Shown here one piece after another: positions 1 to 6,200 of a stretch of DNA of 7,535 nt. The position numbers were made by a program, and so were the translations under genes. Below the pieces are notes generated by a model. The model had not been told where the DNA came from, did no database searches, and saw only the letters and a list, made by a program, of their open reading frames with translations. This DNA comes from Fen-1308 sp035319185 (GTDB lineage: Bacteria > Nitrospirota > Thermodesulfovibrionia > Thermodesulfovibrionales > Dissulfurispiraceae): assembly GCA_035319185.1 (NCBI GenBank), contig DATHDF010000066.1:1-7535 (forward strand). The letters run 5' to 3'. Numbering within the stretch: the first letter of the stretch is position 1; every line of letters starts with the position of its first letter.

Positions 1-141
1 ATGAACATCCGAATCGCCAGGAAGGATATGCTTGCGCTGAAAGCCAGGGCGCTTGAGCAGGGAATGGCATATCAGACTTTGGTGTCGAGTCTGCTGCATA
101 AATATGTGACCGGTCAGTTGCAGGAGAAAAAGGCAGGTTAA
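1..141 (+). CDS. CopG/ribbon-helix-helix-type antitoxin, C-terminal part (5' end outside window)
   Basis: The frame is open from the first base and ends at TAA 139-141, giving 46 visible residues. It begins MNIRIARKDMLALKARALEQ and continues with YQTLVSSLLHKYVTGQL. This N-I-R-I strand, followed by a KARALE helix and a YQTL-SSLLHKYV-G-L helix, is the C-terminal pattern I recognise from the CopG-family antitoxins and predicted DNA-binding proteins of COG5304. Family members usually have about 40-50 more residues upstream of the NIRI segment, so the ATG at position 1 is more likely an internal Met than the start. By analogy the protein would bind its own promoter and neutralise a toxin encoded next to it. 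No toxin gene follows before the PilZ gene, so a partner would have to lie upstream. Family assignment is fairly confident; toxin identity is unknown. Confidence 0.72.
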   Translation: MNIRIARKDMLALKARALEQGMAYQTLVSSLLHKYVTGQLQEKKAG

Positions 142-170
142 TTTGCAATGTCCCGATCAGGATTGAACTT

Positions 171-190
171 TTGCCACTGATTGCCACTCC
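171..190 (+). repeat. Tandem 10-bp direct repeat, two copies
   Basis: TTGCCACTGA is followed directly by TTGCCACTCC, so two adjacent units share their first eight bases. The repeat sits in the 184-bp noncoding gap between the antitoxin stop and the PilZ start. A spacing of one helical turn would suit a protein-binding site, but two short copies may be chance. Confidence 0.4.
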
Positions 191-248
191 ATACTTTTTT
201 TGAAGCTATCGATGGCACAACTGCCGGCTGAAAACAATTTTGCTTTTC

Positions 249-277
249 TTGCCCATTCTGGTAAACTTTCAATGTGC
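249..277 (+). promoter_or_regulatory. Candidate sigma-70-type promoter for the PilZ gene
   Basis: TTGCCC (249-254) and TAAACT (272-277) are separated by 17 bp. Each matches four of six consensus bases. Transcription would begin about 40 nt before the PilZ start codon. The match is weak and judged by eye, so it is only the best candidate in this gap. Confidence 0.25.
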
Positions 278-313
278 CCTGATACCTGATGGTTAATAAT
301 CTTAGGATTGGAA

Positions 314-319
314 GGGAGG
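314..319 (+). promoter_or_regulatory. Ribosome binding site that fixes the PilZ start
   Basis: GGGAGG lies six bases before ATG 326, an optimal position. It argues for ATG 326 over the in-frame TTG at 308, which lies upstream of this site. Confidence 0.7.
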
Positions 320-325
320 AGTGCT

Positions 326-604
326 ATGGGGTTTCTGCAAAGCATTTTTAAACGCGCAAGAAGAGAGCCGTATTTAGAAAAGAGAGGCAGGTCCCGATTG
401 AACTGTTCCATCGCGACCGAATTCAATGACGTTAAAGGCAAGACATGGAGCTGCAGGATAGTCGACATGAGCGAAAACGGTTTCGGTATAGCTACCAGCG
501 CTCATTTGAGGATCGGGAACACCATTAATATGATGCGACCCAGTGTGGAAGCCAGGGTCGTATGGGCCACAGAGAGCAGGGCGGGGTTGAGGATTATAAC
601 CTGA
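326..604 (+). CDS. Small single-domain PilZ protein, predicted c-di-GMP receptor
   Basis: The predicted protein is 92 residues and is essentially one PilZ domain with a short basic N-terminal segment (FLQSIFKRARREP). The two c-di-GMP signatures of PilZ domains are visible: RxxxR at about residues 20-24 (R-G-R-S-R) and DxSxxG at about 47-52 (D-M-S-E-N-G). The following segment (GFGI, then EARVVWA and AGLRI) fits the remaining strands of the beta-barrel. No signal peptide or membrane segment is seen, so it should be cytoplasmic. PilZ proteins change shape on binding c-di-GMP and regulate partners in motility, secretion or exopolysaccharide synthesis. It converges on gspD, with nine bases between stop codons. 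A link to the secretion system is inferred from position only. Fold and ligand motifs are confident; the partner is unknown. Confidence 0.85.
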   Translation: MGFLQSIFKRARREPYLEKRGRSRLNCSIATEFNDVKGKTWSCRIVDMSENGFGIATSAHLRIGNTINMMRPSVEARVVWATESRAGLRIIT

Positions 605-613
605 GTCCGAGGA

Positions 614-2785
614 TTACTTGGCTTCCGTATTAGTATTAGTGTCCGTCTGAGATTGCTTATCCGCGCCCTGGTCTTTGACAGGGACTGTCTTCTTGTGCTT
701 CTCGATGTTTATCTCTTTGCCCACATTCTTGAATAACTCGTAGTAATCGGAAGTCATCTTCTTGGCTTCTGCCTGGTTTCTTACCACGCGGGGCGTAAGC
801 AGAATGACCAGTTCCTGCCTGTCAAGGGTATCCGTCGTTGTGCCGAAGAGATATCCCAGAACAGGTATCTTGCTGAGTCCGGGTATGCCGCTCCTGCTGG
901 AATTTGTTGTCTCGTTGACCAATCCGCCGATTACGATAGTTTCACCATCCTGGGCTACCAGATTGGTCGTTATTTCATTCTTGGATATGACGAACTGGTC
1001 GGTCCCAAGCACAGGCTGGGTTTTTGCCGAGGAAACCTCCTGCGACAATTCGAGAGCTATCAATCCGCTGTCATTGATCTGAGGCTTAACCTTGAGTATT
1101 GTCCCTACATCCTTGTACTGGATGGTAGAGGTCGTCGTGTTTGTAGCCGTTACAGTTGTGCTGGTACTGGTACTGGACAAAGGTGTTGTAGTCGTCGAAG
1201 TGGCAATAGGTATCTGGGTGCCGACCTGAATTCTTGCCTCGCGGTTGTCGGACACAAGGATATTCGGCGACGACAGAATCTTGGCCTTGCCGAGGGATGC
1301 GTCCGCTTCTATCGAGAGCTTTACTTTACCGCTGGTATCCCGCGCCGTATAGGCAAAGAATGTTGTGCCGGACGTGTTGGCTGCCGCCAGATCCGGTAAG
1401 GGCGCAAACCCTAAGGTGCCGGGCAGATTGATATCGCGGCTGAAGGGATTAAGTTGAATCTTTGTGTTCATGCTGAGGTTCCATCTCAGGCCAAATGTGA
1501 GATTGTCCGTAAGTTCGACCGATGCAACCACCGCCTCTATCATAACCTGGCGAGGCATGGTATCGATCTGCTTGATGGCGCCGAGAATGATTGAATAGTC
1601 AGCAGGTGATGCATAGATAACTAATGCGTTATTTACCTCATCCGCAATGACCTTCGTTCCGGGCGCGACAAGCGACTCGCCGCTTTGCGTGCCGGGGAAT
1701 GGGGTCTGCGGAGTGTTGACCGGTCCGGCCTTCGGGACATTGGGTCCGGCAGCTGCCTGCGGCTGAGAACCTCCGCCGGTCAATGTCTTTACACCGCCGC
1801 CCGAAGAAGTCGCGGCAACCCCCAGCATTACCTGCTGAATGATCTTTGCAACATGTTCAGCCTTGGTGTTCTGAAGCGCATATACATAAACCTTCGGTTG
1901 GGTTGCATCCTTATATGTATCTACATCGAACATGGCTACAACCTGGAGCAGCCTCCTGATATTGGCATCTGTGTCCGCAATAATGAGTACATTCTTTTTG
2001 GTGACGTCGTAAATGGCGCCGCCCTGCGTCAGGAGCGGATTGAGTATGCTCGCCATCTCGGACGAATTGATGAATGTAAGCGGGACGATCTGCATCAGGG
2101 CCGTGCCCTTAAGCTCGATCGATTCGGGGTCTTTGCCGAACCGGATGGGCGCGGGCTCTTTCGCTATGCCTCCTATGGGAATGATCCTGTATAAACCGTG
2201 TTCTTCGACTACAGCAATTCCGTTAAGGCGTAAAATTATTTCCATGATCGGCAGTATTCTGTCGCGCGGTATCGGCGTAGTTGTGCGGAAGTTGACCCTG
2301 CCTTTGACTTGCGGGTCGATGATGTAATTCACGCGCAGGACTTCTCCAAAAACCGTTTGTATTACCTCGAAGACATCCGCGTCATCGAAGAAAAAGCTTG
2401 AGCCCCCCAACGACGGAGCCATTCTCGCTTGTCCCGGCGCAACCGGGGCAGGCGCCATCGGCGCAGGTGCAACTGGTGCGGGTGCGACAGCCTGCGGAGT
2501 TTCACCTGGGATTGGCTGGCCTGTGTACGGCAAAGGCATGGTTGGCGATGACGATGGCGAAGCAGGCATGGCGGGCTGCGGAACTGCTGATGGCGCAGGC
2601 ATTTTAGCAGGTGCGTTAGGACCTGCCGGATTCGGCTGCGGCATGGGTAGCGTAGCCGCATTAGGGCTGTTCACATCGCCAGGATTCGGGCCGGCAGGCA
2701 TTTCTGCACGGGCCGACGCAACTGCCAGGATAAATGCCGCCAATGCAGCGAATATGCTAAATTTTTGCAGGGCTTTTCTGAGCAC
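614..2785 (-). CDS. gspD: Type II secretion system secretin GspD (outer-membrane pore)
   Basis: The product is 723 residues and forms the multimeric outer-membrane channel of the T2SS. A signal peptide (basic MLRKALQK, hydrophobic FSIFAALAAFILAVA) ends in A-R-A before E28, a good signal peptidase I site; there is no lipobox Cys. Residues 28-125 are a Pro/Ala-rich linker. An N0-like domain spans about 129-203 and an N1-type domain about 228-289. A third N-type module spans about 297-409, interrupted by a Gly/Pro/Gln-rich insert (324-374). The secretin domain covers about 411-669, with LSSPNIL (504-510), VGTQIPI (521-527), IPVLGYLFG (640-648) and LVILLTPRVV (659-668). A polar tail of about 54 residues follows. 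The start is GTG, preceded by AAAGGA at six-base spacing. The gene points away from the other gsp genes. Family is certain; N-domain parsing is by eye and less sure. Confidence 0.96.
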   Translation of the reverse strand: MLRKALQKFSIFAALAAFILAVASARAEMPAGPNPGDVNSPNAATLPMPQPNPAGPNAPAKMPAPSAVPQPAMPASPSSSPTMPLPYTGQPIPGETPQAVAPAPVAPAPMAPAPVAPGQARMAPSLGGSSFFFDDADVFEVIQTVFGEVLRVNYIIDPQVKGRVNFRTTTPIPRDRILPIMEIILRLNGIAVVEEHGLYRIIPIGGIAKEPAPIRFGKDPESIELKGTALMQIVPLTFINSSEMASILNPLLTQGGAIYDVTKKNVLIIADTDANIRRLLQVVAMFDVDTYKDATQPKVYVYALQNTKAEHVAKIIQQVMLGVAATSSGGGVKTLTGGGSQPQAAAGPNVPKAGPVNTPQTPFPGTQSGESLVAPGTKVIADEVNNALVIYASPADYSIILGAIKQIDTMPRQVMIEAVVASVELTDNLTFGLRWNLSMNTKIQLNPFSRDINLPGTLGFAPLPDLAAANTSGTTFFAYTARDTSGKVKLSIEADASLGKAKILSSPNILVSDNREARIQVGTQIPIATSTTTTPLSSTSTSTTVTATNTTTSTIQYKDVGTILKVKPQINDSGLIALELSQEVSSAKTQPVLGTDQFVISKNEITTNLVAQDGETIVIGGLVNETTNSSRSGIPGLSKIPVLGYLFGTTTDTLDRQELVILLTPRVVRNQAEAKKMTSDYYELFKNVGKEINIEKHKKTVPVKDQGADKQSQTDTNTNTEAK

Positions 2786-2791
2786 GCAAAT

Positions 2792-2797
2792 TCCTTT
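2792..2797 (-). promoter_or_regulatory. Ribosome binding site supporting the GTG start of gspD
   Basis: Read on the minus strand this is AAAGGA, six bases before the GTG at 2785-2783. It supports the GTG start, which also gives a complete signal peptide. Confidence 0.65.
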
Positions 2798-2806
2798 TTT
2801 CCTTAT

Positions 2807-2835
2807 ACAATAATAGTTTTTTAGTTCTGAGTCAA
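2807..2835 (-). promoter_or_regulatory. Candidate sigma-70-type promoter for gspD
   Basis: On the minus strand TTGACT (2835-2830, five of six consensus bases) and TATTGT (2812-2807, four of six) are 17 bp apart. Transcription would start near 2800, giving a leader of only about 15 nt that just includes the ribosome binding site. A TATAAG hexamer lies nearby but at poor spacing. Confidence 0.42.
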
Positions 2836-2912
2836 GCCTGATCGCCTTTTCAGCGCCTGTGCCGACAAGATCACACGCTCTATTGTTGCCTGCAATCGCT
2901 TTTGACTTCGCA

Positions 2913-2941
2913 TTGAATGGCCCCGGAGATTGTTGTATTAT
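2913..2941 (+). promoter_or_regulatory. Candidate sigma-70-type promoter for the gspGEFHIJ operon
   Basis: TTGAAT (2913-2918, four of six) and TATTAT (2936-2941, five of six) are separated by 17 bp. Transcription would start near 2948, about 45 nt before the gspG start at 2992. It points away from the gspD promoter candidate, so one 206-bp region could serve both transcripts. Confidence 0.48.
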
Positions 2942-2973
2942 AAGTAGGTACGCGTTATAAATATTTAATGTAT

Positions 2974-2987
2974 AAGGTGAAGGGTGA
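2974..2987 (+). promoter_or_regulatory. Ribosome binding region that decides the gspG start
   Basis: AAGGTGA (2974-2980) and AGGGTGA (2981-2987) are purine-rich Shine-Dalgarno-like stretches just before ATG 2992. The in-frame ATG at 2968 lies upstream of both and has only AT-rich sequence before it, so ATG 2992 is preferred. Confidence 0.6.
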
Positions 2988-2991
2988 CTTT

Positions 2992-3432
2992 ATGATATCG
3001 AGATGCAGGCAGTATCGGGCGGTCGACAACAGCAATGGATTCACACTCGTAGAGCTTCTCGTGGTCATGGCTATCATAGCGCTGATACTTGCGCTTGTGG
3101 GGCCGAACATATTTTCAAAGCTGGGGAAAAGCAAGACCTCGGCAGCGAAGGCCCAGATAGAACTCTACGGCCAGGCACTGGACCAGTACCGTCTGGATAT
3201 GGGACATTATCCGACAACCGCGCAGGGACTGCAGGCGCTGCTAACCAATCCCGGCGAGGAGAAGTGGCAGGGCCCGTATCTCAAGAAGAATGTGCTTCCC
3301 GTCGATCCGTGGAACAGGCAGTATATATATCAGGCGCCGGGCACGCACGGCGATTATGATCTCTACTCTCTGGGCAGGGACGGCACGCAAGGCGGCGAAG
3401 GCGAAGACAAGGATGTTGCAAGCTGGGAATAG
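2992..3432 (+). CDS. gspG: Major pseudopilin GspG
   Basis: The predicted precursor is 146 residues and is the main subunit of the periplasmic pseudopilus. The prepilin peptidase site is G16|F17, followed by TLVELLVVMAIIALILALVG; the conserved Glu at mature position 5 (E21) is present. The leader is 16 residues with several Arg. The mature protein is about 130 residues. The segment HYPTTAQGLQALL, the WQGPYL motif, the DPWN segment and the C-terminal DLYSLGRDG followed by GGEGEDKD are hallmarks of GspG; in the family this acidic loop binds calcium. A start at ATG 2968 would add eight residues but has no ribosome binding site. It is the first gene of the rightward operon, ahead of gspE, whereas in the classical order gspG follows gspF. 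Identification is very confident. Confidence 0.95.
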   Translation: MISRCRQYRAVDNSNGFTLVELLVVMAIIALILALVGPNIFSKLGKSKTSAAKAQIELYGQALDQYRLDMGHYPTTAQGLQALLTNPGEEKWQGPYLKKNVLPVDPWNRQYIYQAPGTHGDYDLYSLGRDGTQGGEGEDKDVASWE

Positions 3433-3458
3433 TAAATTTATTGGCCGGGTGACAATAA

Positions 3459-5000
3459 ATGACCGATCAGATATCATTTGACCAACACCGGATCCTGTCA
3501 ATCGAAGACCTGCCGAAGGTCCCGCTGGTCCTCGCCGGGATATCGTCCAGGTTCATACAGGAGAACAGGGTAATTCCGATCGAGTACAGGAACAATGTGC
3601 TCAAGGTTGCAGTCGAAAATCCGCGTGATGTCGGCACAATCGATGCACTGAAAGTGGCCCTTTCTGCGGATATCGTGGTTTTCACAGCTGAAACGCGCAT
3701 GGTTGACGAATATCTGAAACGGTTCTACGAGCAGGAATCTCAGAATATAAACCGCATTATCGAGGACATCGGTGAGCAGGGCGTCGAGTATTTGAGGGAC
3801 GAAGAAGAGGAAGATGTGGGACATCTCAAAGACCTCGCTGCCGAAGCACCGATAATCAAGCTTGTCAATATGCTGATCACCAGGGCCATTGAGAGCCGGG
3901 CCAGCGATATACATGTCGAACCTTTCGAAGACGAGATGAAGGTCAGGTACCGCATCGACGGCGTTTTGAACGATATCGAGTCAATACCTAAGAAACTCCA
4001 GGCGGCGATCGTCTCCAGGGTGAAGATCATGGCCAAGCTGAATATAGCCGAGAAGCGGCTTCCACAGGACGGCCGCATAAAGCTCAAGATGGGAGAGCAG
4101 GAGATAGACCTGAGGGTCTCGACCATACCGGTGCTTTACGGCGAGAGCATTGTGATGAGGATTCTGCGCAAGGAAGGGATTGTGATCGACCTTGAACAAC
4201 TGGGGTTCGACGCGGCCACTCTTTCAACATTCAACACCCTCATTGCAAAGCCTAACGGGATCATTCTGGTTACCGGGCCGACGGGCAGCGGCAAGACGAC
4301 CACGCTGTACGGGGCTCTCGACAAGATCAATACGCCGGACAGCAAGATCATCACCGTTGAAGATCCGATCGAATATCACCTGAAAGGTATTAATCAGATA
4401 CAGGTGAAACCGCAGATCGGCCTCAACTTTGCGAACACTCTCAGGCATATCGTCAGGCAGGACCCGGATATAATAATGATCGGAGAGATTCGCGACCTCG
4501 AGACTGCAGAGATAGCCATACAGTCTGCGCTGACTGGGCATCTGGTTTTCTCGACGCTGCATACCAACGATGCTCCAAGTGCAATTACGAGGCTTCTCGA
4601 CATGGGCGTTGAGCATTTCCTGCTTTCATCAACTGTCAGGGGTATCCTGGCGCAGCGGCTTGTCAGGGTAATATGTCCGTCCTGCAGGGAAAGGGACGAA
4701 TCGGTTGCTGCGCCTGAGGAGCTCAGACATCTCGGCCTGCCGGAAGATGCCGTTATGTATAAGGGCAGGGGCTGCGAGATGTGCGCGAATACGGGCTATT
4801 ACGGCAGGACCGGGCTTTACGAGTTGCTTGTTGTCGATGACGAGATCAGAAAGATGGTGCTCAAGAATGTCGACTCTATCCAGATAAGAAAAGTGGCCAA
4901 AAAGCGCGGCATGGTCACCCTGGTCGAATACGGCATTCAGCGCGTCAAGGAGGGCATGACAACGTTGAGCGAGGTCCTCAGGGTCACACAGGAGGCTTAG
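3459..5000 (+). CDS. gspE: Type II secretion ATPase GspE
   Basis: This 513-residue cytoplasmic ATPase powers pseudopilus assembly by acting on GspF and, in the family, GspL. An N-terminal T2SSE_N-like domain covers about residues 20-91, followed by an acidic linker (114-119) and the N2/core ATPase. Walker A is GPTGSGKT (273-280). The Asp box is IITVEDPIEY (297-306). Walker B is DPDIIMIGEIRD (335-346), with the catalytic Glu at 343. The His box is HLVFSTLHTNDA (361-372). The zinc-binding four-Cys module of GspE/PilB ATPases is intact: C406, C409, C439 and C442. Length is normal. The start ATG has GGGTGA six bases upstream and follows gspG by 26 bases. The initial RLGxxL-type part of a c-di-GMP-binding MshEN domain is not visible. 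A PilB or MshE identity is less likely given the gspG/F/H/I/J neighbours. Confidence 0.96.
   Translation: MTDQISFDQHRILSIEDLPKVPLVLAGISSRFIQENRVIPIEYRNNVLKVAVENPRDVGTIDALKVALSADIVVFTAETRMVDEYLKRFYEQESQNINRIIEDIGEQGVEYLRDEEEEDVGHLKDLAAEAPIIKLVNMLITRAIESRASDIHVEPFEDEMKVRYRIDGVLNDIESIPKKLQAAIVSRVKIMAKLNIAEKRLPQDGRIKLKMGEQEIDLRVSTIPVLYGESIVMRILRKEGIVIDLEQLGFDAATLSTFNTLIAKPNGIILVTGPTGSGKTTTLYGALDKINTPDSKIITVEDPIEYHLKGINQIQVKPQIGLNFANTLRHIVRQDPDIIMIGEIRDLETAEIAIQSALTGHLVFSTLHTNDAPSAITRLLDMGVEHFLLSSTVRGILAQRLVRVICPSCRERDESVAAPEELRHLGLPEDAVMYKGRGCEMCANTGYYGRTGLYELLVVDDEIRKMVLKNVDSIQIRKVAKKRGMVTLVEYGIQRVKEGMTTLSEVLRVTQEA
4990..4995 (+). promoter_or_regulatory. Strong ribosome binding site for gspF inside the end of gspE
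   Basis: AGGAGG lies five bases before the gspF ATG and within the last codons of gspE. It suggests gspF has its own efficient initiation even though it abuts gspE. Confidence 0.75.
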
Positions 5001-6194
5001 ATGGCGATTTATTCGTACCGGGCCACGACAATGCAGGGCGCTGTGGTGGAGGGAGCTATCGAGGCTGCAGACGAGAAGACCGCTGTTGAAATGCTCCGCA
5101 ATACAGGTGTTATTCCGCTCAAGGTTGAAGCCCCGAGAGAGGGGCTCCGCCAGAAGATTTCCCTGAGGTCCGCAAAAGGCGACGTCCTTACCTTTACAAC
5201 CGAACTTACCGCTTTGCTCGGAGCGGGGCTTCCGCTTGACCGCAGCCTCAACATCATTTCCGAAGTCTCCGAAAGCAAGGAGATGAAGGGCGTCGTACAG
5301 TCGGTGCTGAAATCCATCCGCGAGGGCAGCTCTTTTTCGGAGGCCCTGCAGAAGCATCCGAAGGTTTTCTCGAGGCTTTACGTCAATATGGTCCGGGCCG
5401 GCGAGGCAGGCGGGGTCCTGGACATTGTGCTCGAAAAACTCAACGAATTTCTGGAGTCCTCAAAAGAACTCAGGGACCATATTATTTCTTCCATGATTTA
5501 TCCGGCCATCCTGATGGTTGCAGGCGGGCTGTCCATCATCTTCATGTTCACATTCGTCCTTCCAAGATTCTCCACTATTTTCTCCGAGCTTGGCGCTTCG
5601 CTTCCGCTCTCTACAAAAATGATCCTTGCGCTCAGTTCCGCGGTGAGGTCCTATTGGTGGATGATCGGGGCCGGCCTGACGGCTGCCGTTGTATTGTCGG
5701 TCAAATATGTCAGAACGCCTGAAGGCAGGCTTATGTGGGACGGACTGAAACTGAAAATGCTGAGGGACGTGGTAATGAAGGTCGAGACCGCACGCTTTTG
5801 CAGGACGCTCGGCACACTTCTTAAGAGTGGCGTGCCGCTGCTTCAGGCGCTCAACAATTCGAGGGATGTTGTCGGCAACAGGGTGATAGCATCTGCTCTG
5901 GAGAGCCTTTCCCGCGGGGCAAAGGAAGGCAAGGGTCTTTCTGCTCCACTTGCTGCAGCGGGTGTTTTCCCTCAGCTGGCGTTATCCATGATACGGGTCG
6001 GCGAAGAGACCGGGCAGCTCGATACGATGCTGCTTAAAGTTGCAGCCACTTATGAAAAGAGCCTCAGGGAGGCCATCAGAAGGTTTATGGGCCTGCTTGA
6101 ACCCGTGATAATAATGGCTATGGCCCTGATAATAGGTTTCATCGTAGTTTCGGTCTTCATGGCCATCTTCAGCATTCTGCAGCTGCCTTTCTAG
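5001..6194 (+). CDS. gspF: Inner-membrane platform protein GspF
   Basis: This 397-residue polytopic inner-membrane protein couples GspE ATPase motion to pseudopilin polymerisation. It contains the usual pair of repeated T2SSF domains, at about residues 63-188 and 265-390. Each carries a related motif: VRAGEAGGVLD (131-141) and IRVGEETGQLD (331-341). Three membrane segments are visible at about 166-188, 217-235 and 367-392, matching the family topology. The N-terminal segment YSYRATTMQGAVVEGAI is the conserved opening of GspF/PilC proteins. Length is typical. The ATG immediately follows the gspE stop with no gap, and a strong ribosome binding site overlaps the gspE end, so the two are almost certainly co-transcribed. 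PilC is the only alternative and does not fit the neighbours. Confidence 0.95.
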   Translation: MAIYSYRATTMQGAVVEGAIEAADEKTAVEMLRNTGVIPLKVEAPREGLRQKISLRSAKGDVLTFTTELTALLGAGLPLDRSLNIISEVSESKEMKGVVQSVLKSIREGSSFSEALQKHPKVFSRLYVNMVRAGEAGGVLDIVLEKLNEFLESSKELRDHIISSMIYPAILMVAGGLSIIFMFTFVLPRFSTIFSELGASLPLSTKMILALSSAVRSYWWMIGAGLTAAVVLSVKYVRTPEGRLMWDGLKLKMLRDVVMKVETARFCRTLGTLLKSGVPLLQALNNSRDVVGNRVIASALESLSRGAKEGKGLSAPLAAAGVFPQLALSMIRVGEETGQLDTMLLKVAATYEKSLREAIRRFMGLLEPVIIMAMALIIGFIVVSVFMAIFSILQLPF

Positions 6195-6200
6195 GTCCGC

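Noticed and set aside
212..225. A small inverted repeat, GGCA-CAAC-TGCC, considered as a terminator for the antitoxin gene
   Set aside because: The stem is only four base pairs and is not directly followed by a T-run.
308..325. Extension of the PilZ protein to TTG 308
   Set aside because: The best ribosome binding site (GGGAGG) lies within this extension and is ideally placed for ATG 326.
157..468. A 103-codon minus-strand frame over the noncoding gap and the PilZ gene
   Set aside because: Its second half is antisense to a clear PilZ domain, and the protein shows no family features.
1685..2194. A 169-codon open frame on the plus strand opposite gspD
   Set aside because: It lies wholly antisense to the N domains of gspD, with no domain pattern or convincing ribosome site. 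It is a shadow frame.
2918..2934. A possible sigma-54 promoter (TGGC...TTG) before gspG
   Set aside because: The spacing between the GG and the expected GC element is wrong and the GC dinucleotide is missing. The overlapping sigma-70-like match is better.
4629..5357. A 242-codon open frame on the minus strand across the gspE-gspF junction
   Set aside because: It is fully antisense to two strongly conserved genes, and its translation shows no recognisable domain. It is explained by codon bias of the real genes.
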